Source: Clostridiales bacterium | Lineage (GTDB): Bacteria; Bacillota; Clostridia; Lachnospirales; Lachnospiraceae | Direction of reading: 5' to 3' | DNA length: 40,230 nucleotides | Assembly (NCBI GenBank): GCA_022778745.1 | Contig: JALFSR010000088.1 | Span: forward strand, 1-40,230 | In this document: positions 7,927 to 15,492 of the stretch, in pieces | How the letters are laid out: each line of letters begins with the position of its first letter | Numbering within the stretch: the stretch's first letter is position 1 | Translations under genes and position numbers: made by a program | Notes under the pieces: generated by a model | Told to the model about the DNA's origin: nothing | What the model saw: the letters and a program-made list of their open reading frames with translations, nothing else | Databases searched by the model: none

Positions 7927-8082
7927 TTACTTATTTTTCCCATGATTACAAGATTTTTTCATTCTCGCCATTCTTTTTTTCATATTTTTTGGCTCATTTT
8001 TCTGTAACTCTCCATTCACAAAAGGAACACGAATATTCCAAGTTCCCCTGGCTATATTAAAGCCAAATTGTGACTGATCCAT
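7927..8082 (-). CDS. Small basic protein upstream of the TnpB-like gene
   Basis: An ATG at 8082 opens a frame of 51 residues ending at 7927, 51 bp before the TnpB-like gene and on the same strand. The product starts MDQSQFGFNIARGTW and ends in a strongly basic tail (KNMKKRMARMKKSCNHGKNK), which suggests nucleic-acid binding. There is no good Shine-Dalgarno site, only an AGCAGA. I know no family for it. It may be a real partner gene, a short leader peptide, or the remains of a longer gene. Its position in the presumed 5' leader makes cotranscription with the TnpB-like gene likely. Confidence 0.4.
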   Translation of the reverse strand: MDQSQFGFNIARGTWNIRVPFVNGELQKNEPKNMKKRMARMKKSCNHGKNK

Positions 8083-8302
8083 TCTGCTAATTATTTATAG
8101 TATGACATAATTGAACGGAAATTTTCTCTATTAATTTTCCAAATCAAAAATTGCTACTATTTTTATTTTATATTTTAACAGATAATTTAGTCTTATTATC
8201 ATTATATCAAAGAAAATAATTTATAATTTGGAGCGTAAAACCCACTGCCTTTAGGCGGTGGGATATAAGCGACTTTTAACGCATATAATTCACCAATATT
8301 TA

Positions 8303-8330
8303 TTGATTTTAGTAAAAAATGTGATATAAT
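8303..8330 (+). promoter_or_regulatory. Promoter of tnpB
   Basis: TTGATT (8303-8308), a 16-bp spacer and TATAAT (8325-8330), about 50 bases ahead of tnpB and inside the left end of the element. Confidence 0.55.
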
Positions 8331-8379
8331 AGATACATAGAGAATTCCTCTAAATTTAACGAAAGGAGAATAAAATGCG

Positions 8380-9630
8380 ATGTATCTTACAGTAAAACAA
8401 CAGGTAAAACATCTCTCGAAGGAAGATTATAGTTCGATCAAAGAACTTTGTCATATAGCAAAGAACTTAACGAATCAAGCAATTTACAATGTAAGACAAT
8501 ACTACTTTACTGAGAGTGAATATCTAAATTACGAGAAGAACTACGCTCTACTGAAAGGGTCTGAGAACTATAAGCTGCTTAACTCAAATATGGCTCAACA
8601 GATACTGAAAGAAGTAGACGGCAGTTTTCAATCGTTCTTCGGATTACTAAAACTTGCAAAGAAGGGAAAATATGCTTTCAAAGATTGTAAATTACCTTGT
8701 TATCTTCCAAAAGATGGCTACGCTACGCTCGTCATTGGTTTTGTAAGGCTGAATGGCAACAAACTGCTTCTGCCGTTTTCAAACACATATAAGAAAACAC
8801 ATAAGCCTGTTGTAATCACTATACCGCCTGTATTGCTTAATAAGAAGGTCAAGGAAATCCGTATCATACCAAAGGCAAATGCTAGGTTCTTTGAAATCCA
8901 GTATATCTATGAAGCGGAATGCATTCAAAGAAATCTTAATCCAAACCATGCACTGGCACTTGACTTAGGTATCAATAACCTTGTAACTGCTGTATCAAGT
9001 AAAGGCAATAGTTTTATTATTGATGGAAAAAAACTGAAATCAATCAATCAATGGTACAACAAAGAGAATGCCCGTTTACAGTCAATCAAAGGCAGGCAAA
9101 AATATGGTCACAGACCTACTAACAGACAAAAATCCATAACCCGTGACAGAAATAATAAAGTGAATGATTACATGAACAAAACGGCCCGTAAAATCATAGA
9201 CTACTGTATTTCAAACGATATAGGTATAATTGTTGTCGGGTACAATGAAACATTCCAAAGAGGCAGTAACATAGGTAAGGTGAATAATCAGACCTTTGTA
9301 ACTATCCCTTATGGTCAGTTGCGCTTTAAATTAGAGTACCTTTGCAAACTGAATGGCATCACTTTTGTAAAACAAGAAGAAAGTTATACGTCAAAATCAT
9401 CGTTTTGGGATAAAGATGAACTTCCGGTTTACAATGACGATAATCCTAAAACATATATATTCAGCGGTAAAAGAGTACACCGTGGAATGTATCGATGTGC
9501 AAATGGCATATGTCTGAATGCTGATATAAACGGTGCATTAAATATCATGCGTAAAAGTAATGTTGTGAGCCTTACAGCTCTATACACTAGGGGCGAAGTG
9601 GACACACCCGTAAGAATAAGGATTGCCTAG
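8380..9630 (+). CDS. tnpB: TnpB RNA-guided nuclease (IS605 OrfB family)
   Basis: RNA-guided DNA nuclease that helps retain its element at donor sites. The 416-residue protein has RuvC-I ALALDLGINNLVT (Asp195) and RuvC-III LNADINGALNIMRK (Asp382). The RuvC-II position reads IIVVGYNETFQ (283-293), the GYN form typical of this subgroup rather than the usual VxxEdL. The zinc ribbon is also reduced: TSKSSFWDKDELPVYN has no Cys, and only CANGIC remains. Both features occur in intact members of this subgroup as I know it, so they need not mean inactivity. AAAGGAG precedes two overlapping ATGs; the first (8375) gives only MRCILQ, the second (8380) opens tnpB. Confidence 0.85.
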   Translation: MYLTVKQQVKHLSKEDYSSIKELCHIAKNLTNQAIYNVRQYYFTESEYLNYEKNYALLKGSENYKLLNSNMAQQILKEVDGSFQSFFGLLKLAKKGKYAFKDCKLPCYLPKDGYATLVIGFVRLNGNKLLLPFSNTYKKTHKPVVITIPPVLLNKKVKEIRIIPKANARFFEIQYIYEAECIQRNLNPNHALALDLGINNLVTAVSSKGNSFIIDGKKLKSINQWYNKENARLQSIKGRQKYGHRPTNRQKSITRDRNNKVNDYMNKTARKIIDYCISNDIGIIVVGYNETFQRGSNIGKVNNQTFVTIPYGQLRFKLEYLCKLNGITFVKQEESYTSKSSFWDKDELPVYNDDNPKTYIFSGKRVHRGMYRCANGICLNADINGALNIMRKSNVVSLTALYTRGEVDTPVRIRIA

Positions 9631-9718
9631 TAATAGGTGGAAACTGAAATATCAAACTTCTTAAATAGATGCGTTAGCATCTTAAAAGCCCATTACCTTT
9701 CGGTGATGGGTAGTTCAC
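9600..9718 (+). ncRNA. Probable omega RNA (reRNA) of the TnpB element
   Basis: The 3' end of tnpB and the right end of the element form a series of hairpins, AGATGC-GTTA-GCATCT (9668-9683) and the terminal CCCATTACC/GGTGATGGG stem (9689-9710). TnpB guide RNA is made from this location, with the guide being the DNA just outside the right end (from about 9719). Boundaries are inferred. Confidence 0.55.
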
Positions 9719-9729
9719 TTATTTTCCGC

Positions 9730-9735
9730 TATAAT
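9730..9735 (+). promoter_or_regulatory. -10 element of the PurF-like gene, next to the TnpB right end
   Basis: A consensus TATAAT 42 bases before the start codon. With a 17-bp spacer the -35 would fall at 9707-9712 (TGGGTA), inside the terminal hairpin of the TnpB element. The element seems to have landed directly upstream of the -10 and replaced the original -35. Confidence 0.5.
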
Positions 9736-9776
9736 ATAGAGGTAGAAAATTTAATGAATTAAAGGAGGAATTTCGT

Positions 9777-11180
9777 ATGGGCGGAATCTTTGGCGTAGCC
9801 TCAAAGAAAAATTGTGTCATGGATGTATTTTTTGGTACAGACTATCATTCACATTTAGGCACTCGTCGTGGAGGCATGGCTATCTATGGACCTACTGGTT
9901 TTGATCGTGCGATTCATAATATTCAAAACTCCCCATTTCGTACTAAATTCGAACGAGATGTACAAGAATTTGAAGGAAATATTGGAATTGGCTGTATCTC
10001 CGATTATGAACCCCAGCCATTACTCGTTCAATCTCACTTGGGCAGCTACGCACTTACAACCGTTGGAAAAATTAACAACTTGAAAGAATTAGTAGAACAT
10101 TCTTATGAAAATGGTTGTTCTCATTTTCAGGAAATGAGTGGCGGTAATATCAATCCAACGGAACTAGTAGCCTCTTTAATCAATCAAAAAGAGTCTATTC
10201 CAGAAGGTATTCGTTACGTTCAGGAAATGATTGATGGATCTATGACACTTCTGATTATGACTTCAGAAGGAATTTATGCAGGTCGTGATCGCCTTGGCAG
10301 AACTCCATTATTTGTTGGAAAGAAAGATGATGCATTCTGTGTTTCTTTTGAAAGTTTTGCATATTTAAATCTCGGTTATACTGATTTCAAGGAACTTGGT
10401 CCTTCCGAGATTGTCTATATCACTCCTGAAAGTGTTGAAACTATTATGCCTCCAACAGAGCCAATGCGCATCTGCTCTTTCCTTTGGGTATACTATGGTT
10501 ATCCAACCTCCACTTATGAAGGTGTTAATGTAGAACAAATGCGTTATAACTGCGGTGATTTGCTTGCTCAGCGTGATAATGTACACCCTGATATTGTTGC
10601 AGGTGTTCCTGACTCTGGTATCGCTCACGCAATTGGCTATGCAAATCGTTCAGGCATTCCATTTGCTCGTCCTTTCATCAAATACACACCAACTTGGCCA
10701 AGATCTTTTATGCCTCCAAAGCAAAGTGATCGTAACCTGATTGCTAAGATGAAGTTAATTCCTGTTGATGCTCTCATCCGCAACAAGAGTCTTTTACTGA
10801 TTGATGACTCTATTGTTCGTGGAACTCAGCTCCGTGAAACAACTGAATTTTTATATCAGAGCGGTGCAAAAGAAGTTCATATTCGTCCAGCATGCCCGCC
10901 TTTATTGTATGGATGCAAATATTTAAACTTCTCTCGTTCAAATTCTGAAATGGATCTGATTACTCGACGCATCATTCAAAAGCGTGAGGGAGACCATGCA
11001 GAAGAAATGTTAGAAGATTACGCAAATCCAGATAGTGATAATTACAAAGAAATGATAGAAGAAATTCGCAAACAATTAAACTTCACAAGTCTTTGCTATC
11101 ATAGATTGGATGATTTGATAGAATCCATCGGCATCTCTCCATGTAAGCTCTGTACTTACTGTTGGAATGGAAAAGAATAA
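9777..11180 (+). CDS. PurF-like amidophosphoribosyltransferase lacking the catalytic N-terminal Cys
   Basis: A 467-residue protein with both PurF domains: an N-terminal Ntn glutaminase fold (about 1-230) and a C-terminal phosphoribosyltransferase with the PRPP loop LLLIDDSIVRGTQ (about 339-351) and GVPDSGIAHAIGYA. Active PurF exposes Cys1 (MCG or a cleaved propeptide); here the start is MGGIFGVASK, with no Cys at position 1 or 2, so the glutaminase should be dead. Cysteines at the four places used for the Fe-S cluster are kept (ICSFLW, YGCKYL and the C-terminal CKLC). It could use free ammonia or do another phosphoribosyl transfer; a second, true PurF elsewhere is expected. AAAGGAGG precedes the ATG. 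It stands alone, with no pur genes adjacent. Confidence 0.82.
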   Translation: MGGIFGVASKKNCVMDVFFGTDYHSHLGTRRGGMAIYGPTGFDRAIHNIQNSPFRTKFERDVQEFEGNIGIGCISDYEPQPLLVQSHLGSYALTTVGKINNLKELVEHSYENGCSHFQEMSGGNINPTELVASLINQKESIPEGIRYVQEMIDGSMTLLIMTSEGIYAGRDRLGRTPLFVGKKDDAFCVSFESFAYLNLGYTDFKELGPSEIVYITPESVETIMPPTEPMRICSFLWVYYGYPTSTYEGVNVEQMRYNCGDLLAQRDNVHPDIVAGVPDSGIAHAIGYANRSGIPFARPFIKYTPTWPRSFMPPKQSDRNLIAKMKLIPVDALIRNKSLLLIDDSIVRGTQLRETTEFLYQSGAKEVHIRPACPPLLYGCKYLNFSRSNSEMDLITRRIIQKREGDHAEEMLEDYANPDSDNYKEMIEEIRKQLNFTSLCYHRLDDLIESIGISPCKLCTYCWNGKE

Positions 11181-11239
11181 TTTACAGATTGAATTCTAAA
11201 TATCTGCTTTACGCAGCAGAGCTTATTCTTTCTTTGTTT

Positions 11240-11321
11240 AAAAAAGACCTCTGAACCATATAGTTTCCTGTATCATACTATCATGATACAAACTATTATA
11301 ATCATTCAGAGGTCTTTTATA
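11240..11321. terminator. Bidirectional terminator between the PurF-like gene and pgi
   Basis: AAAAGACCTCTGAA and its complement (ending 11317) form a 14-pair stem. Further pairing inside (ATAGTTT/AAACTAT and GTATCA/TGATAC) makes one long hairpin. A and T tracts flank it on both sides, as fits two convergent genes. Confidence 0.75.
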
Positions 11322-11361
11322 AAATATTCACAAGTGAGATTCTACAATTTTCTTACTCTGA

Positions 11362-12708
11362 TTACAGACGCTTCATAATTGCTTCTCTCTCAGCTTCATA
11401 TCCTGGCTTTCCAAGCAATGCAAACATATTCTTCTTATAGCTCTCTACACCTGGCTGATTGAATGGATTTACTCCTAATAAGTATCCAGAGATACCACAT
11501 GCAAATTCATAGAAATAGAAGAGCTGTCCTAAACAGAATGCATCCTGCTTTGGAACATGTACCATTAAGTTAGGAACCTGTCCATCTGTATGAGCAACAA
11601 TTGTACCCTTCATTGCACACTTATTAACAAAATCAACAGTTTCTCCAGCTAAATAGTTCAAGCCATCCAAATCAACAGGCTCTTTATTGATTGTAACAGT
11701 TTCTCTAGATTCTTCTAAAGAAATAACTGTCTCAAACATAATACGAGCACCATCTTGAATAAACTGACCCATTGAATGTAAATCAGTTGTTAAATCAACG
11801 CTTGCAGGGAACAAACCTCTTTGATCTTTACCTTCTGATTCACCATATAACTGCTTCCACCATTCGGAAACATAGTGAAGGCTTGGTTCATAGTTAGCAG
11901 TTACTTCTACGCTCTTTCCTTTTCTTAAGAAAATATTACGTAATGCTGCATACTGTAAAGAATTATTTTCTTCAAATGGAGCGTTTAATGCATTCTCTCT
12001 TGCGAATGCTGCACCAGCCATCAATGCATCAATATCTGCACCAGAAGCTGCAATTGGTAATAAACCAACAGCTGTTAATACAGAGAAACGTCCTCCAATA
12101 TCATCTGGTACTACAAATGTCTCATAACCTTCTTCTGTTGCCAGCTTCTTTAAAGCTCCTCTTGCCTTATCTGTTGTAGCATAAATTCTCTTTGCAGCTT
12201 CTTCTTTTCCATATTTCTTCTCTAATATTTCTTTGAAAATACGGAATGCGATTGCTGGTTCTGTTGTTGTACCAGATTTAGAAATAATGTTTACAGAGAA
12301 ATCTTTGCCTTCCAATAAATCACATAAATCCTTTAAATAAGTAGAGCTAATGCTGTTACCTACATAATAGATTTCTGGAGTTTTTCTTGCTTCTTTTGAA
12401 AGATTATTATAGAAGCTGTGATTTAAAAACTCGTTTGCAGCTCTTGCACCTAAGTAAGAACCACCAATACCAATTACTAATAACACGTCAGAATCTGCCT
12501 GAATCTTTGCAGCTGCTTCTTTAATTCTTGCAAACTCTTCCTTATCATAGTCAACAGGAAGATCAATCCATCCAAGGAAATCATTACCTGCACCTTCTCT
12601 GGAAAGCAATAATTCTTTTGCATCCACTACTAATTTTTTCATGTTTGTTACTTCTTCTGTAGAGACGAAACTACTCACCTTGGAGTAGTCAAATGTTAAT
12701 TTGTCCAT
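11362..12708 (-). CDS. pgi: Glucose-6-phosphate isomerase
   Basis: Glycolytic enzyme interconverting glucose 6-phosphate and fructose 6-phosphate. The 448-residue length is that of the short bacterial form. It has the sugar-isomerase signatures [14 protein letters not shown], the phosphate-binding [25 protein letters not shown], and the C-terminal helix [16 protein letters not shown] with the catalytic Lys. AAAAGGAG lies before the ATG. Monocistronic: its own promoter overlaps the end of the gene upstream, and a bidirectional terminator follows. Confidence 0.96.
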   Translation of the reverse strand: MDKLTFDYSKVSSFVSTEEVTNMKKLVVDAKELLLSREGAGNDFLGWIDLPVDYDKEEFARIKEAAAKIQADSDVLLVIGIGGSYLGARAANEFLNHSFYNNLSKEARKTPEIYYVGNSISSTYLKDLCDLLEGKDFSVNIISKSGTTTEPAIAFRIFKEILEKKYGKEEAAKRIYATTDKARGALKKLATEEGYETFVVPDDIGGRFSVLTAVGLLPIAASGADIDALMAGAAFARENALNAPFEENNSLQYAALRNIFLRKGKSVEVTANYEPSLHYVSEWWKQLYGESEGKDQRGLFPASVDLTTDLHSMGQFIQDGARIMFETVISLEESRETVTINKEPVDLDGLNYLAGETVDFVNKCAMKGTIVAHTDGQVPNLMVHVPKQDAFCLGQLFYFYEFACGISGYLLGVNPFNQPGVESYKKNMFALLGKPGYEAEREAIMKRL

Positions 12709-12832
12709 TTGTTTTTCTCCTTTTCTATAATTGTATCTTTTATTTCAACCCCCAGTCCTTTGAAGGATCATGGCTGTTTGATGAACCGCATTTCAGACAA
12801 ATTGCAAAATACGACTCAATCTTGATATTTCT

Positions 12833-12861
12833 ATTATAGCGAGTTTATACAATTATATCAA
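12833..12861 (-). promoter_or_regulatory. Promoter of pgi
   Basis: On the minus strand TTGATA (12861-12856), a 17-bp spacer and TATAAT (12838-12833). The -35 overlaps the stop codon of the upstream membrane protein gene. Confidence 0.7.
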
Positions 12862-13631
12862 GTTAAATATTCTTTAATTATGTCCTCAATTAATCGTTCT
12901 TCTTTTGGTGACAATTTTTTTTCTCGTCCACTTTCCCCTTCCTTTGCCGCTGCAATTTGTGCTAAACTTTTCTTTAATGATTCCTTTTGATCCATTTCTG
13001 ATTTGTCTTCTACATTATTACGCTGGAGTTTTCGTTCTCTCCCCCTTTTCATAAAAATATCATCATTCATCATTCCCTTTGCCATTGTTTTTCCTTCACT
13101 TCTCTCTTCTGCTAATTCTTGGGATGTTCTCACAACTAATACATTTGTTAAATAGTTGCATAAATGTGCCGATAACGAATCTTTCTTCGTTTTCGTATCT
13201 ATAATATTATCAATTAAAACCATGCTGATTCCTAAAATAACCCCAATAGAAGCCTGCAATACTATTGTCTTTGTTTTTGCTTCATACAAAAAACTTAAAA
13301 GTGCCGTACAAAGTCCCATAACAAAAACAAACAAACCACAATTCAATGCAATGTTTTCTAATTTCCGAAGATAAAATATTCCTTTTTTGTATGTTCCAAT
13401 ATTGTCTTCCACAAAGGCGGATACATTATGTACACCAGCATTCATCCGATAAGTCATCTCATATTTTGTCTTTAACTGACGTAACTGTCTGTCTTGTGCC
13501 GTTGTTAAATTGTCCGATTGTTTAATAAGCTTTTTATAAACATGACTCACGACTAATTTTCCAATTACTCCTGCTATGCATATCGCAGCCATTATATAGA
13601 GAGCAAATCCCTTTTCTAAAAATGATAACAT
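12858..13631 (-). CDS. Membrane protein of unknown function
   Basis: A 257-residue protein (start ATG at 13631, preceded by the strong site GAAGGAGGATG; an open frame reaches 13673 without one). It has three hydrophobic segments: one near the N-terminus (YIMAAICIAGVIGKLVV) and a pair around 100-145 (NCGLFVFVMGLCTALLSFLY and ASIGVILGISMVLIDNII). Between them is a charged, helical stretch. The C-terminal 80 residues are soluble, very rich in Lys and Glu and probably disordered. I recognise no catalytic motif. It is followed directly by pgi and diverges from the TSCPD gene. Probably a Lachnospiraceae-type conserved hypothetical; no function assigned. Confidence 0.7.
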   Translation of the reverse strand: MLSFLEKGFALYIMAAICIAGVIGKLVVSHVYKKLIKQSDNLTTAQDRQLRQLKTKYEMTYRMNAGVHNVSAFVEDNIGTYKKGIFYLRKLENIALNCGLFVFVMGLCTALLSFLYEAKTKTIVLQASIGVILGISMVLIDNIIDTKTKKDSLSAHLCNYLTNVLVVRTSQELAEERSEGKTMAKGMMNDDIFMKRGRERKLQRNNVEDKSEMDQKESLKKSLAQIAAAKEGESGREKKLSPKEERLIEDIIKEYLT

Positions 13632-13920
13632 ACTTTCATCCTCCTTCTTCGCTTTTACCGGTTCAGCTACCACCGATTATATCGGAAATTAGCATTATGA
13701 CAAGGAGAAAACATCGAATTTTTCTGACAATTTACTTCCGTTCATGTAATTTCTTAACTTCACTTTTATGCCGTTTCCTGTTGTATGAAGTATAACTCTT
13801 GTTGAAATAATTGTATGTTTCTATTTTTTTGGCGTTTTTATTTTTAATGAACTACCAAGTAAATCGGATTTCTGTGAAGTTATTTAAAGCGAAAAATCCA
13901 TGATCAAAGCGATGATAAAC

Positions 13921-13949
13921 TAGACATCAAATTCACTTTGTGTTATACT
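13921..13949 (+). promoter_or_regulatory. Promoter of the TSCPD gene
   Basis: TAGACA (13921-13926), a 17-bp spacer and TATACT (13944-13949), about 85 bases before the start codon. The rest of the 400-bp divergent gap (13632-13920) shows no gene or clear signal. Confidence 0.6.
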
Positions 13950-13974
13950 TTATCAGAGTTGTCAACACATAGTC

Positions 13975-13997
13975 AAGCGGATATTCTTAATCCGCTT
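13975..13997. repeat. Leader hairpin AAGCGGA...TCCGCTT (recurrent element, copy 2)
   Basis: AAGCGGA at 13975-13981 pairs with TCCGCTT at 13991-13997 and TTTCT follows, so it may act as an attenuator in the leader of the TSCPD gene. The 21 bases at 13983-14003 recur with one change at 33592-33612 upstream of pyrC. Confidence 0.5.
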
Positions 13998-14031
13998 TTC
14001 TGCTTACTGATTATATAAAGGAGAATTAATT

Positions 14032-14271
14032 ATGAGAACATTTAAAACATCTGGAGTATGTTCCAGACAAATTGATTTTGAAGTAAAAGATGGTATTATT
14101 GAAGAAGTTCGTTTTGTCGGCGGATGCAGTGGCAATACGCAAGGCGTAGCAGCTTTAGTAAAAGGAATGAAAGTAGAAGATGCAATCGCTCGTTTGGAAG
14201 GTATCCGCTGCGGATTTCGTTCTACCTCCTGCCCAGATCAGCTTGCTCAAGCATTAAAATCTGTTCAATAA
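14032..14271 (+). CDS. TSCPD domain protein
   Basis: A 79-residue protein that is essentially one TSCPD domain. It keeps the naming motif STSCPDQLAQAL near the C-terminus, plus the glycine-rich VGGCSGNTQGV and the cysteines of CSRQI, CSGN, RCGF and SCPD, which could bind metal. Stand-alone TSCPD proteins of this size are widespread in Clostridia; the same domain ends some ribonucleotide reductases. Its own function is unknown, and a redox or metal role is only a suggestion. AAAGGAG precedes the ATG. A hairpin in its leader may control its expression. murG follows after 119 bp on the same strand. Confidence 0.85.
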   Translation: MRTFKTSGVCSRQIDFEVKDGIIEEVRFVGGCSGNTQGVAALVKGMKVEDAIARLEGIRCGFRSTSCPDQLAQALKSVQ

Positions 14272-14390
14272 TTGTAATTTTTTATTTTTTTGTTAATATA
14301 TCTATATATTAAGTGAAAATTTTATACATCATTAGTGGGAAGCAAATAATAATTTGATCCCATGATACCTACGGGAGGATAATAAAATTT

Positions 14391-15455
14391 ATGAAAAAAG
14401 TATTATTAACTGGCGGTGGCACTGCTGGACATGTAACCCCTAATATCGCTTTGCTTCCAGGTCTTCGCGAAGCTGGCTTTGAAATTCAGTATGTCGGTTC
14501 ATATGAGGGCATGGAACGTAAATTAATCGAAAATGAAAATATTCCTTATACGGGAATTGCAACTGGAAAATTTCGCCGTTATTTGAGCTTAAAAAATCTC
14601 ACTGATCCATTTCGTGTATTAAAAGGATACTCCGAAGCATTAAAGTTTATAAAAAATTATAAGCCTGATGTTGTATTTTCTAAAGGTGGGTTTGTATCTG
14701 TTCCAGTTGTACTCGCAGCAAAAAAATGTAATGTTCCAGTTATTATCCATGAATCAGATATGACCCCAGGACTTGCTAATCGTATTTGTATACCATCCGC
14801 TGCACGAGTATGCTGTAATTTTCCTGAAACAATGGAGCATCTTCCTCCTCAAAAAGCTGTTTTGTCTGGTTCACCTATTCGTAAGGAACTGTTAGAAGGA
14901 AATAAAGAAGCAGCATTAAAATTTACAGGACTGACAACGGATAAACCAATTTTAATGATGATGGGAGGCAGCACAGGCTCCAGAATTATTAATGAGACAC
15001 TCCGCAGTATTCTTCCTGATTTACTCAAAGATTTTCAAGTAATTCACCTTTGTGGAAAAGGTAATATTGATCCTTCTTTAGAGCAGGACGGTTATCGCCA
15101 ATATGAATATATCTCAAAGGAATTAAAAGATCTATTTGCGGCTGCTGATCTTGTACTTTCTCGTGCTGGTGCAAATGCAATCTGCGAACTTCTGGCATTA
15201 AAGAAGCCACATATTCTTGTTCCTCTTTCTGCTGCTGTCAGCCGTGGCGATCAGATTTTAAATGCTGAATCATTCCGCAAACAAGGATTTTCCTATGTAT
15301 TACAAGAAGAGGAAATGGATCAAACAACTTTAATGGATGCCATCCATAAAGTATACAATCATAAATCAGATTATATTAATGCTATGTCTCAATCTAAATT
15401 ATCCAATGGTGTGGATATCGTATTAGACTTAATTAAACAATTATCAAATAAGTAA
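14391..15455 (+). CDS. murG: MurG, UDP-GlcNAc transferase of peptidoglycan synthesis
   Basis: Peripheral membrane GT28 glycosyltransferase that adds GlcNAc to lipid I to give lipid II. The 354-residue protein has the glycine-rich acceptor-site loop LLTGGGTAGHVTPN at 5-18, the second loop FSKGGFVSVPVVLAA, the HESDMTPGLANR segment, and the UDP-binding GGSTGSR and SRAGANAICELLALKKP motifs in the C-terminal half. Length is normal. GGGAGG lies 13 bases ahead of the ATG. It is isolated from the usual dcw cluster; asnA follows after 37 bp and is probably cotranscribed. Confidence 0.95.
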   Translation: MKKVLLTGGGTAGHVTPNIALLPGLREAGFEIQYVGSYEGMERKLIENENIPYTGIATGKFRRYLSLKNLTDPFRVLKGYSEALKFIKNYKPDVVFSKGGFVSVPVVLAAKKCNVPVIIHESDMTPGLANRICIPSAARVCCNFPETMEHLPPQKAVLSGSPIRKELLEGNKEAALKFTGLTTDKPILMMMGGSTGSRIINETLRSILPDLLKDFQVIHLCGKGNIDPSLEQDGYRQYEYISKELKDLFAAADLVLSRAGANAICELLALKKPHILVPLSAAVSRGDQILNAESFRKQGFSYVLQEEEMDQTTLMDAIHKVYNHKSDYINAMSQSKLSNGVDIVLDLIKQLSNK

Positions 15456-15492
15456 CTATTATCAGCACTAAGCAATATAAAGGAGGCTATTT

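Larger units (their letters stand above)
8231..9718 (+). mobile_element. Stand-alone TnpB element (IS605/IS1341 type) with both ends
   Basis: The left end has a hairpin CCCACTGCC-TTTA-GGCGGTGGG (8241-8262) followed by GATATAAGC. The right end has CCCATTACC-TTTC-GGTGATGGG (9689-9710) followed by TAGTTCAC. These subterminal hairpins are the recognition structures of IS200/IS605 elements, which have no terminal inverted repeats and make no target duplication. Only tnpB is inside; mobilisation would need a TnpA from elsewhere, and the TnpA at 1.2-1.6 kb is broken. Exact ends are estimates. The right end abuts the purF-like promoter. Confidence 0.8.

Noticed and set aside
8380-8400. An overlapping leader peptide (MRCILQ) from the ATG at 8375 as a regulatory uORF
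   Set aside because: Overlapping ATGs near a ribosome site are common by chance. No conserved sequence supports a function.
11240-11321. Long perfect-ended hairpin considered as a MITE
   Set aside because: It sits exactly between two convergent genes with A and T tracts outside both arms. A bidirectional terminator explains it.
15456-15492. A T-box riboswitch ahead of asnA
   Set aside because: The gap to murG is only 37 bases, far too short for a T-box leader.
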